Shown here one piece after another: positions 1 through 8,726 of a DNA stretch of 64,000 nt. The notes under the pieces are model-generated. The model was not told where the DNA came from. It made no database searches and saw only the letters and a program-made list of their open reading frames with translations. The DNA lies in NCBI GenBank assembly GCA_900547775.1, contig URHW01000004.1:5331-69330 (forward strand). Direction: 5' to 3'. The stretch is from an uncultured Mycoplasmatota bacterium (GTDB lineage Bacteria; Bacillota_I; Bacilli_A; RF39; UBA660). The number at the start of each line of letters is the position of its first letter. Positions within the stretch are counted from its first letter, which is position 1. Position numbers and translations under genes: made by a program.

Positions 1-80
1 TTGATGGTGCAAAAGTCTTTATTAATAAAACTATAGATTATACCAACAATTATAAATATTCCCCAAATAATGTTTACCAT
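1..80 (-). CDS. spmA: Spore maturation protein A, N-terminal fragment
   Basis: Only the first 26 or so codons lie in the window; the gene runs off the left edge. The N-terminus starts MVNIIWGIFIIVGIIYS, a hydrophobic segment that matches the start of SpmA, a membrane protein of the nucleoside-recognition (Gate) family needed for spore cortex maturation. Its ATG (78-80) overlaps the last codons of the upstream carboxypeptidase gene (ATGGTAA), so the two are translationally coupled. The dacB-spmA-spmB order is known from Bacillus subtilis and supports the call. Identity rests on a short N-terminus plus gene order. Confidence 0.7.
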   Translation of the reverse strand, partial: MVNIIWGIFIIVGIIYSFINKDFCTI

Positions 81-1132
81 AATTCTTTTAACCTTTTAAT
101 AAGTCTTTGCCAGAAGTTAAGTTTAACTTCTTCTTTTTGAGGTTTATCTTTAATATAAATGTCTTCACTAAAATACTCTTTACCATCTAAACTAACACTA
201 ATTTTACCAATTACTTTAGAAGCACTGTTATCATAATAACTTATTTCTTTTTTGATACGTTTATATTCATCTTTAGTTAAACTCATTTTAAATGATTTAT
301 CTACATAACTATTATCGTATTTGGTTTCAAGATAACCTTCACTTACAAGTTCATACTTTTTTAGTACACCAAAATACTTCTCATATAAATCTTTATGATC
401 ACCAAAGTCATTGCCATCATTAAATGTAACTACTGTTAGATTAACTCCATCTTTACTAGCATTAGTAACAAGGGTTCTTCTAGCTCTTTCGGTAAATCCC
501 GTTTTACCACCAACACAATATTTATAACTTGATAATAACTTATTTTTATTATGCCAAACATAAGTCTTTAAATCGGTTTTAACAGTGATGTCTTTTGTAC
601 CAACTATTTTTTTATATAATGAGTTATTAATTGCATAACTAGAAAGTAATGCCATATCATATACTGTACTTATATTTGCATTATCTCCATCTTCTAGTCC
701 TGAACTATTTACAAAATTAGTATTATTCATGCCTAAATCTTTTGCTTTATTATTCATTAGAAAAGCAAAGCCTTCCATTGATCCAGCAACATGATAAGCA
801 AGAGCGATTGCTGCGTCATTACCACTTCTAAGCATAAGCCCATATAATAAATCTAAAACACTTATCTTTTCACCAACACTTACATAAATACCACTACCAA
901 AACTTTTTAGAACTTCTTCACCTATCGTAATATTTTTATTAACATTAGAAGTTTCAATAACAACCGTACTAGTCATTATTTTAGTAATAGAAGCTATTAA
1001 ACTTTTTTTATTAATATTACTACCTTCTAGAACCCTATTATTATCACTATCCATAACAATATAAGAACTAGCACTAATTGCTTTAACATTTAATGGAATA
1101 ACTATAATTAAAAGTAATATTATCTTTTTCAT
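74..1132 (-). CDS. dacB: D-alanyl-D-alanine carboxypeptidase (peptidase S11, DacB/DacF-like)
   Basis: Penicillin-binding protein that trims the terminal D-Ala from peptidoglycan pentapeptides outside the membrane. Counted from the chosen start, residues 1-18 form a signal peptide, S48-I-T-K51 is the SxxK nucleophile motif, S103-G-N105 is the second motif, and a KTG box (in GGKTGFT) lies near residue 209. Length (352 aa) is normal for class S11. The reading frame stays open 14 codons upstream, but that stretch is the terminator hairpin of the preceding gene, so the start at MKKIILL (1132) is preferred; its Shine-Dalgarno is weak. It overlaps spmA at its 3' end, which suggests the spore-cortex paralogue DacB rather than a vegetative DacA, though this is inference. 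Confidence 0.88.
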   Translation of the reverse strand: MKKIILLLIIVIPLNVKAISASSYIVMDSDNNRVLEGSNINKKSLIASITKIMTSTVVIETSNVNKNITIGEEVLKSFGSGIYVSVGEKISVLDLLYGLMLRSGNDAAIALAYHVAGSMEGFAFLMNNKAKDLGMNNTNFVNSSGLEDGDNANISTVYDMALLSSYAINNSLYKKIVGTKDITVKTDLKTYVWHNKNKLLSSYKYCVGGKTGFTERARRTLVTNASKDGVNLTVVTFNDGNDFGDHKDLYEKYFGVLKKYELVSEGYLETKYDNSYVDKSFKMSLTKDEYKRIKKEISYYDNSASKVIGKISVSLDGKEYFSEDIYIKDKPQKEEVKLNFWQRLIKRLKELW

Positions 1133-1150
1133 AATAAAAATATATTCCAT

Positions 1151-1178
1151 AAAAAAAGATGTATGACTAAACATACAC
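1151..1178 (-). terminator. Intrinsic terminator after the first lectin-module surface protein
   Basis: GTGTATG and CATACAT form a 7-bp stem with a 6-nt loop, followed by seven T on the minus strand. It sits directly between the stop of the surface-protein gene and the start of dacB. Confidence 0.75.
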
Positions 1179-3053
1179 CTATTTTACAACGTAAGGATCT
1201 TCTGAGGTGCCAGAGCCAGTTACTTCAACATTAGATGCAAGAGAAATTGATGGTCTCAAACCGATAACGGAACCAGCATAACTATAGAAAAGTTTTCCTG
1301 AACTGATGGCCCATAAGTAAGTATTAGAACCGAAATAACTAGGAGATAATGACCACCATACAGTAGTTCCTGTATTCTCATATATATACGTAGAACGATT
1401 ATAAGTATTATAAATAGAGCCAGAAAATGCTATTTCGTCTGCAGTTAATAAGCCTATTTTATAGGTTAGATTTCCATTACCATTTGTTGTATCACTTACA
1501 GTAAATTTAGATAACTTCCCTCCATTATTATCGTCTAGACATTTTAGCGTTGGTATTTTAGTAGAAACTAATCTGATACGCACGTCATAATTTGTAAGAT
1601 CAGTTCCATATCCATGACCACTAGAAATACTTTTATCATTGCACCATATTGTATCTGCTAGTTTACTTTCATATTCAGTTAAATTATTTTTATACCAAGT
1701 TTCTAAATTTGTAAGGATTGTACTTTTATTTGTATTTGCATGCGTGCTTGCATAATCACTTGCACCAGTTGTTCCATACATAAAACCAATATATGCGTTA
1801 TCGTCATAACTTGAATTAAATGCAGTTTTATACGAATTTTCAGAATACCTTGCAAAAGCTGCTGTTTTACTATTATTTGATGCAGAGCAAGGATTAGAAA
1901 CATTAGATATATTATCATTATGGAGTACAAGTTTAATAGAACCATCACCAGTTATTCTTACTATTCTCCAACACTTATTTGCAAACTGTACGTAATTATT
2001 ATTTATAGCACCTCTAAAATAATAACTAGTTCCATAATCATCTTCAGCGCTTGCTAAAATTGCCTCTGTTGTATTTTTATTGGAAGTTAATTTCTTATAT
2101 ACAAAACTATCTGATGTAGCACTTACTACATAATATACACTGTCTAAATTAGTTGTAGTCTGCATATCTCCTGCTGTACTTGAGCCTGTATCTGATAAAT
2201 TCTGACTAGTCAAATATTTACCAACTAAACTTGAATATGAATTAGCATATGTATTATTTGTTACTGCTGTTCCGGTTAAATCAAACTTCGTACCATTTGC
2301 TGTCCACCCTGTACCATATGTTACATAATATGCTTGATATGCTGATGATACAGATGAAGTTTCACTTTCTGTGTCATCCAAAGTATATGCACTAACTTCA
2401 CTACCAGGCACTGTTAAAGGCTCTACTACTTTATTATCAGCAAGTATCGCTTCGTTAAGTGGCATTCCATCAGATGCTTCACCAATAACTACTATCTTAC
2501 CCTCCCATGATTTACCTAATCCTTGATCTAGTGTTACATTTTCATCCATCCAAAGTCTTAAATCAAAACTCTTCTCTTCATTAGCTTGTAACCCTGTATT
2601 AACAATTATATACCCTTTTCTATTATTATCTAAATCTGTTAACTTCTTACTACCTAGTACTATAGACTGTCCATCAGTAGTTCCTTTAGGTGATATATTA
2701 ACCTTAATATAATTATCATCTAAATATTTTGTTCCTAAATTACCTCTATGTTCACTATCAATTGTAATATATAGTCTTATATAGCTACTACAATTATTTT
2801 TAAGTGTAAAAGTAAATGGCGTTCCTTTCAATCCTTCACTATCAACTACTGGATAAGCATTCTCTAAAACAATCTTTTCAGTGTTTTCAGTTAAACTAGT
2901 ATCAAAACAAGTCCTTGATACAAGAGTATTATTATCACTTTGTTTTAAAAACAATTGAAAAAATGCATATGATACACCAATAATACATATCACAGTAACT
3001 AAAAGAGAAAAATAAATCCTAATCTTCTTTTTATCTTTAATAATTTCTTCCAT
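1179..3053 (-). CDS. Anchored surface protein with TasA-like N-domain and lectin-like C-terminal module (paralogue 1)
   Basis: 624 aa. A short basic start and one membrane segment (about residues 12-33) are followed by a beta-rich domain with TFTLKNN, recalling TasA/camelysin sandwich domains (resemblance only). A linker (AILADNKVVEPLTVPGSEVS) and an insert with QAYYVTYGTGW come next. The C-terminal module begins near YYFRGAINNNYVQFANKCWRIVRI and ends WWSLSP...GLRPSISL...GTSEDPYVVK. This module is shared by four other genes in the window and resembles DUF6273/formylglycine-generating/C-type-lectin folds by its WW-SLSP and G-[LV]RP-[SA]ISL motifs. The region equivalent to the hypervariable patch of its paralogues (1251-1340) is 38% GC with ordinary codons. 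Probably exposed on the cell surface. Function unknown; ligand binding is inferred. Confidence 0.75.
   Translation of the reverse strand: MEEIIKDKKKIRIYFSLLVTVICIIGVSYAFFQLFLKQSDNNTLVSRTCFDTSLTENTEKIVLENAYPVVDSEGLKGTPFTFTLKNNCSSYIRLYITIDSEHRGNLGTKYLDDNYIKVNISPKGTTDGQSIVLGSKKLTDLDNNRKGYIIVNTGLQANEEKSFDLRLWMDENVTLDQGLGKSWEGKIVVIGEASDGMPLNEAILADNKVVEPLTVPGSEVSAYTLDDTESETSSVSSAYQAYYVTYGTGWTANGTKFDLTGTAVTNNTYANSYSSLVGKYLTSQNLSDTGSSTAGDMQTTTNLDSVYYVVSATSDSFVYKKLTSNKNTTEAILASAEDDYGTSYYFRGAINNNYVQFANKCWRIVRITGDGSIKLVLHNDNISNVSNPCSASNNSKTAAFARYSENSYKTAFNSSYDDNAYIGFMYGTTGASDYASTHANTNKSTILTNLETWYKNNLTEYESKLADTIWCNDKSISSGHGYGTDLTNYDVRIRLVSTKIPTLKCLDDNNGGKLSKFTVSDTTNGNGNLTYKIGLLTADEIAFSGSIYNTYNRSTYIYENTGTTVWWSLSPSYFGSNTYLWAISSGKLFYSYAGSVIGLRPSISLASNVEVTGSGTSEDPYVVK
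1251..1340 (-). other. Position-equivalent of the hypervariable patch, not GC-shifted (paralogue 1)
   Basis: Thirty codons between CCT of LSP and CCA of LRP, aligned with the candidate DGR variable regions of the paralogues. GC is 34/90 (38%), and codons such as TTA, TCA, GGA and AAA occur, so the C/T-ending signature is absent. It is either an inactive or ameliorated copy or was never a target. Confidence 0.45.
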
Positions 3054-3101
3054 CCTTTTACCCTACTTTCATAAAATTATTATATCAAATTATTAATAAT
3101 T

Positions 3102-3141
3102 AAAAAAGAAGAAATACAATTTAATTCTTCTGTATTTCTTC
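3102..3141 (-). terminator. Intrinsic terminator of the rloAB pair
   Basis: Perfect 10-bp arms (GAAGAAATAC with GTATTTCTTC) followed by six T on the minus strand. The stop codon of the RloB-like gene lies inside the hairpin. Confidence 0.8.
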
Positions 3142-3735
3142 AATTATTTTATAAACTTCCGTATAAGGATTAGTTTCAACCGTCTGTAGTATTCTTCCAT
3201 TTTCTAATTGAAATTTTTCTAATCTTTTAGCATTAACAATTGCTTTATTTGTATTATTGCAAATCAAAGGATAAATATCATAACTTTTATTATAACCAGC
3301 ACAATGTTTTTTTAATTCTTCTATTACTTCATCATTACTGGAATATTGCGCCGTAGAATAACGATAATGCAATAAAAACCAAACCTCTACACAAGGTGCT
3401 GATACTATAGGAATAATATTATTTTCCTTTGCTAATCTTATTGCTTCACATATTTGTGAATTTTTTTCTGGCTTAACATCCGTATCAAACATACAAAATG
3501 CTCTGTCATCACCAGTTAAGTCTAAAGATTCTTCTTTAACTTTTGCTATAGTATGCTCCACTAAACTAATTGGATCAGTATCATTACCAGGAACTTTTCT
3601 AATCACATAATTATTATCTCTTCCATTATAATTTCCTAAGTAGATATCTTCTGTTTTATTTTTACCTTCATAAGAAACTAATATTGCTCTTTTTGATATT
3701 CTGTTTTTTCTATTTCTCTGCCTATCACTACTCAT
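3121..3735 (-). CDS. rloB: RloB-like protein (RloA/RloB pair, AbiLii-like)
   Basis: 204 aa, soluble. The N-terminus has YEGKNKTEDIY (the EG..TE element of RloB/TOPRIM-like nucleases) and FCMFDTDVKPE supplies an acidic D-x-D metal site. A second conserved part (APCVEVWFLLHYRY) matches the E-x-W-x-L-LH segment of RloB. RloB is found next to restriction systems and as AbiLii in lactococcal abortive infection, so a nuclease effector is the likely role. It overlaps the ATPase gene by 4 bp (ATGA), giving a tightly coupled two-gene unit with its own promoter and terminator. Confidence 0.8.
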   Translation of the reverse strand: MSSDRQRNRKNRISKRAILVSYEGKNKTEDIYLGNYNGRDNNYVIRKVPGNDTDPISLVEHTIAKVKEESLDLTGDDRAFCMFDTDVKPEKNSQICEAIRLAKENNIIPIVSAPCVEVWFLLHYRYSTAQYSSNDEVIEELKKHCAGYNKSYDIYPLICNNTNKAIVNAKRLEKFQLENGRILQTVETNPYTEVYKIIEEIQKN

Positions 3736-4967
3736 AAATCAAAATTATTAGTTAAAAATGGAATTGCACCATACCTCCCTAACAAATATCCTTTCTCTAC
3801 ATTTTCAAGTTTTCTTACTGAGAAATCATCTAAAGGATATATTGCACTAGAACCATCATCCGGATTCTTTTCTGCAAACCAAATCTGATCTCTACGTAAT
3901 ATTTCTAAATTAAGTAAATTAGTATCATGTGTATTAAATATTAACTGAGCACCATTCTTATTAACTTCTGGATTATTAAATATCTCAACCAAATACTTTA
4001 CTATAAATGGATGTAAACTCTTATCAAATTCATCATAAATAAGAACCTTACCATTATCTAAAACATCTTTTAAAACTGGTATAAAAGAAAATATAACCTG
4101 TGTTCCAAGTGATTCTTCATTAATATCAAATTCATACTTATGTCCATGAATCTCATGAACCGTACTTACTTTAAATAAAGATGAATTTAAAGGAATAATA
4201 AACCTAAAAGTATCTGGTACTCTATTTAAAATATCTTCAGTCATCTTCTCTTCAGTAACTTTATAATCATCAATATTAAAATCTGCTTTTTTTAAAAATC
4301 CAAGTGCAAAATCTCTTAACTTATTATCTTTATCTTTTGAATACATATTATAAGAATAATTATTTACTTGTTCATAAGACATAATAACACCTAACTTCTC
4401 AGTTAAGAAATCAAATGCTGGTTTGGTCTTATCATAATTCCAGTTAGTTGCTGTAGCTACAAAAAATTTATTTGCTGAATTCTTACTCTTGATATCATTC
4501 AATATTCGCTCATCACTAGCATTAAAAGAATATTCATTAGTATTCTTTCTTTCAAATATCTTAGTAGGTCTACCATTAGGATAATAATATAAGCTCTCTT
4601 CATAAACATATAAATTATCAGCACTAAAAGCATAAACATATCTTATACCATCGTATATAAATTTTATTTCAAACTCACTAGGTTTATCAGAGGTATCTTC
4701 ACTTAACTTAAAAGGACTAATTGGCATTGCCATATTAGGAGTTCTGTAATTAGACCCTTTAATTATTGAACCAACAATTGCGATTATTTTAAATAAATTA
4801 GTCTTACCAGAAGCATTAGCTCCATATAAAGCAGTAGTTCTTAAAAGCCTCTCTCCACCAACTTCCATAACATTATTTAAAAGTTCCTTATCACTTGAAG
4901 CAACCATACTAAATGTATTCTTATCCTTAAAAGATAAAAAATTTGTAACACTAAACTCTATAAGCAT
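3732..4967 (-). CDS. rloA: RloA-like AAA ATPase (AAA_15/AbiLi-like)
   Basis: 411 aa. Residues 1-12 (MLIEFSVTNFLSF) are the usual start of RecF/SMC-like single-chain ATPases. Walker A is GANASGKTN near residue 50, Walker B is LIYDEFDKSLHP near residue 310, and NTHDTNLL is the H-loop. This is COG1106 (RloA), the ATPase sensor partner of RloB. First gene of the unit; promoter TTGATT/TATAAT just upstream and an AGAGAGG ribosome site. Likely anti-phage or toxin-like, by family precedent; no direct evidence here. Confidence 0.85.
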   Translation of the reverse strand: MLIEFSVTNFLSFKDKNTFSMVASSDKELLNNVMEVGGERLLRTTALYGANASGKTNLFKIIAIVGSIIKGSNYRTPNMAMPISPFKLSEDTSDKPSEFEIKFIYDGIRYVYAFSADNLYVYEESLYYYPNGRPTKIFERKNTNEYSFNASDERILNDIKSKNSANKFFVATATNWNYDKTKPAFDFLTEKLGVIMSYEQVNNYSYNMYSKDKDNKLRDFALGFLKKADFNIDDYKVTEEKMTEDILNRVPDTFRFIIPLNSSLFKVSTVHEIHGHKYEFDINEESLGTQVIFSFIPVLKDVLDNGKVLIYDEFDKSLHPFIVKYLVEIFNNPEVNKNGAQLIFNTHDTNLLNLEILRRDQIWFAEKNPDDGSSAIYPLDDFSVRKLENVEKGYLLGRYGAIPFLTNNFDL

Positions 4968-4989
4968 AGTATCATTCCTCTCTAAATGT

Positions 4990-5018
4990 ATTATATGTAT
5001 TTTTTACTAATAAATCAA
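4990..5018 (-). promoter_or_regulatory. Promoter of rloAB
   Basis: -35 TTGATT (5013-5018), 17-bp spacer, -10 TATAAT (4990-4995), about 25 bp before the start codon. An imperfect operator-like palindrome (TTTGCA, 7 bp, TGCAAA) lies upstream at 5045-5063. Confidence 0.7.
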
Positions 5019-5095
5019 TTATTTTTACTAATTATTATTAATTTTTTGCACAATTTATGCAAATTTTGCCATTTAATTAATAAATTTTACCAATT

Positions 5096-5115
5096 AAAAA
5101 GAGACCTAAGTCTCT
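5096..5115 (-). terminator. Terminator after the arylsulfotransferase-like gene
   Basis: GAGAC-CTAA-GTCTC type hairpin with a T run on the minus strand; it overlaps the stop codon at 5114-5116. Confidence 0.7.
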
Positions 5116-6991
5116 ATTTAACCTCTATATACTTATTAGTTTTATATGCTATATCATTCTCAACAATGAAAATGTAATACTTACCTGCTTTTAAATCAAT
5201 AACAGTCTTATCAACCTTACTCTTATCTTTTTCTTTAATAGTATAAACAGCACCATCACTACTATCATTAATAAGTATCATCTTGGCTTCATCTATATCC
5301 ATAAATAAAGCATTATTAGTAACAATATTATCACTATAACCAAAGTCTAAACTAATCTCATCACTAGCACTAGCAATCTTACTAATAACATCACTAGTAA
5401 TATCTTCTTTAGGACTAGCTTCTAATGTTGTATAACCTTTAACAGTAGTAAAATCAAAACTTACATCACCATTTAAATTAACCTTAGTAACAGAATAATA
5501 AGCACCCTTAATTCTAAGATTTAAAGTCTCCTTATTATTAGTAACCTCTAATAGTGCAGAAGATAAATTTCCATATTCATGAATACTTCCACCCTTACTA
5601 TAATCTACTCCATCAAGTTCTCTACCAAATAAGATAATATCTTTTCCATTACCAACAGTCTTTAAATCACCTAAAGCATAACTAAAATACTTCTTATTAT
5701 CATTATAACTATTAGTAAGTGCTATTTTCTTATCAGTAATAGTATAAGTATTAACGCTAGAATATGAGCCCTTTAAATTACTTAAATCAGTCTCATTCTT
5801 AATAGTACTATAACCATTATCTAAAACCTTTAAAGTATCACCAGAAAGTTTAGCTTGATGCATTGCTTTTGGATAAACAAAACCATCATCACCCTTTAAT
5901 AAATAACTATCAAATGTACTAGGTAAATTATCTGGATTAGTAAAGATCCAATTAATCTTAGAATCACTATAGTCTATAGATACAACCATTTCTCCACCCC
6001 AGTAAGTTAATAATAATGTATCAGTATCTTCATAATACTCTATACCAGAGTTATAAAAGTAATCATCTCTTTCAATACCATCAGTAAATGACTTATCAAT
6101 ACTTTCAAATAACTTATAAACATCTATTTGTTTAACTATCTTACCAGTATTCTTATCTATCTCAAGTACTAAATCAGATATTGTAATTCTATCAGCATTC
6201 TTACTAGTAACAATAATATTACCATTACTCTTAACAAAGAAATCATTTAAATATCCACTATCTATTGTATATTCATTATAAATTCTTCCTAAATAGTCAA
6301 TTTCGCGAATAACTGTAGGTAAACCACTAGTACTATCAGTATCAATACCAATAAGTAAATGTCCATTATCTAACACTTTAATATTATGATAATAAGTATC
6401 ATTAAGCATCCATCTAACATTACCATAACCATCTAACCCAAATGAATTCATACTAATTGGACTAGTAAGTAAATATAAATCACCTGGAGTAGTAACATTA
6501 CCACTTTTGGTAGTAACACTAGGAACTTCTACTTTATCAATCTTAATTTTAAATTCTTTAGTAATTTTATCACCCAACGTAACTACTACTGTATTTTCAT
6601 AATCTGAATATAAACCATAAACAGGAATATAATGATAATTACTCTTACCATAATTTATTGTAAAATCATCATTATTCTTTCCTTTAACAGTTACACTAAC
6701 TTCCAGACTCTTATCTGTATAAAAGATAATCATTGCACTAAGAGGATTCGCATTATAAGGATTAACATAAACCTTAGCTCTATCTAAAGTATATTTATTC
6801 TTAACAAGTTCATCCTTTAAATAATTATCAACCTCAGCTTGTTCTTTACTACTTAAACTTTGACCAATAACTGTATCACCATTAAGTAAATTCTCATGTG
6901 TCTTACCACTAAAATACTTAACTAATAATGCACCTACTATAACTACAATAAGTACACCTATTAAAATATAATTCTTTTTATTCTCCATCAT
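5114..6991 (-). CDS. Arylsulfotransferase-like membrane-anchored protein (ASST fold)
   Basis: 625 aa. One N-terminal membrane anchor (residues 8-27), a beta-sandwich stretch to about residue 150, then a six-bladed-propeller-like region. HNIKVLDNGHLLIG and MHQAKLSGD...VLDNG match the two ASST segments that carry catalytic histidines, and TYWGGEMVVSID matches the segment after the central histidine. At the place where ASST enzymes have the sulfo-accepting His (usually H-x-N-S) this protein reads DDYFYNSGIEYY, so that His appears to be Tyr. It may be inactive or bind rather than transfer. Last gene of an operon with the pilin-lectin gene (6-bp gap) and a small anchored protein. Family assignment is by motif reading only. 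Confidence 0.6.
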   Translation of the reverse strand: MMENKKNYILIGVLIVVIVGALLVKYFSGKTHENLLNGDTVIGQSLSSKEQAEVDNYLKDELVKNKYTLDRAKVYVNPYNANPLSAMIIFYTDKSLEVSVTVKGKNNDDFTINYGKSNYHYIPVYGLYSDYENTVVVTLGDKITKEFKIKIDKVEVPSVTTKSGNVTTPGDLYLLTSPISMNSFGLDGYGNVRWMLNDTYYHNIKVLDNGHLLIGIDTDSTSGLPTVIREIDYLGRIYNEYTIDSGYLNDFFVKSNGNIIVTSKNADRITISDLVLEIDKNTGKIVKQIDVYKLFESIDKSFTDGIERDDYFYNSGIEYYEDTDTLLLTYWGGEMVVSIDYSDSKINWIFTNPDNLPSTFDSYLLKGDDGFVYPKAMHQAKLSGDTLKVLDNGYSTIKNETDLSNLKGSYSSVNTYTITDKKIALTNSYNDNKKYFSYALGDLKTVGNGKDIILFGRELDGVDYSKGGSIHEYGNLSSALLEVTNNKETLNLRIKGAYYSVTKVNLNGDVSFDFTTVKGYTTLEASPKEDITSDVISKIASASDEISLDFGYSDNIVTNNALFMDIDEAKMILINDSSDGAVYTIKEKDKSKVDKTVIDLKAGKYYIFIVENDIAYKTNKYIEVK

Positions 6992-6996
6992 CTCAC

Positions 6997-8718
6997 CTAC
7001 TTTACAATAAATGGATTACTACTAGTTCCATTTCCACCAATAATCTTAGCATTCTTAAGTTGTAATGTTGGTCTTACTTTATTAGTATCAGTAACAACAC
7101 TAGCAGTATCAGTACCACCACCATATGATTTATATGATCCACCAGTAGCAACTGCATAACTACTACTATTAACATAATTATTATAAACATGAGCTTCCGG
7201 AGTACCATAGTTAAAGTTTGAAGTATCCATATTAAATCCAGTAATCTCAATTAACCAGAAATTCTTACCAGCATTACTATTATTAGTTAAATAACTTCTA
7301 TAACAATTATTACCATTACAATTAGCAACTTTACTATAATCATTCTTACTCATAAGAGCAACCTTAGTATTAAGTGATCCACCACCAAATACAGTACCAG
7401 AAATATATTGATTCTCTACATATCTAGGATTAACTGCACTATAGAAACTATTAACTACATTATCCATAGTATAACTAAATGAACCATTCAAATTATGTCC
7501 ACCTAATCCTTGATAATAATATCTTCCACCATTACAGCATCCACTATACTTACAAGCACCAACTTGTCCATAAACTAAATCAGTTCTATTATTATAACTA
7601 TAAGGATCATTAGCAATTATCTTAATACTATTACCTTTTCTATGATAAATTCTAAATACATAAGAATTATTATTAAACTTCAAATAATTACTTTCAACTT
7701 CACCTTTGTAATAACACTCATCACTCTTACCTGTTTCAGGTGTACAATCATTATTAATAAAATCAATCAAATTATCACTAACAACATAATCTAAAGTAAA
7801 TGGACTAGGAACAGAACCATCACTATTAGTCTTATTATAAGTAATTATTGCACTCTTACTACCAATTGGTTCAGTAACAAAACCTTTCATTGTAAAATCT
7901 GTAATATTATCTACAGGACTAGTAAATTCTTTCTTAGTACCATTCTTATAAGTAACAATTAATGTGACCTTAGTATCCTTAGCCCCAAGAACTATCTTAT
8001 TACCATTCTCATTTAAATAAGCCGTAAAACTATCAACATCAGTCTCACTAGCAGCAACATATACATTTCTAGTCTTACTAACACTCTTACCATTATAAGT
8101 ATAAGTATAAACAACACTATAAGTACCAGCCTTAGTAACATCAACATTACAACTAGTAACCTTAATACTATCTCCCTTAACTAAAGGATAAGTCTTACTA
8201 GCATCATTTAAATCAGTTAATACTAACTTACCATACTTAGGATCACTACCATTTAAACCCTTAAACTCATTTTCTTCAGTACACCAATTACTACCACTAG
8301 CATCATAAGCTAAATAAATAGAATCAGCAACTAAATAAGTATTAGTTTCATCTGGTGGATTAAGTTCAAACTCTGTAGCACCAGTACCACCATTTAAAGT
8401 AACACGAACTATTTCATCATCTTTATACTTTTCGCTAGTTTCCTTATTAGTAATATCTTCACTAAGTAGTCCATTACTCCTCAAATCACCAATAGTAATA
8501 TCTACAAAATTATATCCTTCATATAGTTTCTCGATCTCACTCTTATTAGCACTAACATAAGCATCTGCTGCACTAAGTATCTGCTTAACTGTATCTTTAT
8601 TATTCTCTTTAGGATCATTCTTACCAACCAAATTAACAATAAAAATACCAACAATAACTGCAATCAGTGCTATAACCGCAATTATCTCTACTAATGTAAA
8701 TCCTTTCTTATTCTTCAT
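6997..8718 (-). CDS. Type IV pilin-like protein with lectin-like C-terminal module
   Basis: 573 aa. The N-terminus KNKKGFTLVEIIAVIALIAVIVGIF is a class III prepilin signal: cleavage after G, Glu at +5 and a long hydrophobic helix. An Ig-like middle (TYSVVYTYTYNGKS; DNITDFTMKG) resembles bacterial Ig-like repeats. From about residue 330 (ESNYLKFNNNSYVFRIYHRKGNSIKIIAN) to the end (KVRPTLQLKNAKIIGGNGTSSNPFIVK) the protein follows the same motif order as the C-terminal module of the five anchored surface proteins. It is therefore a pilin carrying the same binding module. Needs a prepilin peptidase, which is not in this window. No GC-rich patch is seen. Confidence 0.8.
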   Translation of the reverse strand: MKNKKGFTLVEIIAVIALIAVIVGIFIVNLVGKNDPKENNKDTVKQILSAADAYVSANKSEIEKLYEGYNFVDITIGDLRSNGLLSEDITNKETSEKYKDDEIVRVTLNGGTGATEFELNPPDETNTYLVADSIYLAYDASGSNWCTEENEFKGLNGSDPKYGKLVLTDLNDASKTYPLVKGDSIKVTSCNVDVTKAGTYSVVYTYTYNGKSVSKTRNVYVAASETDVDSFTAYLNENGNKIVLGAKDTKVTLIVTYKNGTKKEFTSPVDNITDFTMKGFVTEPIGSKSAIITYNKTNSDGSVPSPFTLDYVVSDNLIDFINNDCTPETGKSDECYYKGEVESNYLKFNNNSYVFRIYHRKGNSIKIIANDPYSYNNRTDLVYGQVGACKYSGCCNGGRYYYQGLGGHNLNGSFSYTMDNVVNSFYSAVNPRYVENQYISGTVFGGGSLNTKVALMSKNDYSKVANCNGNNCYRSYLTNNSNAGKNFWLIEITGFNMDTSNFNYGTPEAHVYNNYVNSSSYAVATGGSYKSYGGGTDTASVVTDTNKVRPTLQLKNAKIIGGNGTSSNPFIVK

Positions 8719-8726
8719 AAATCCTC

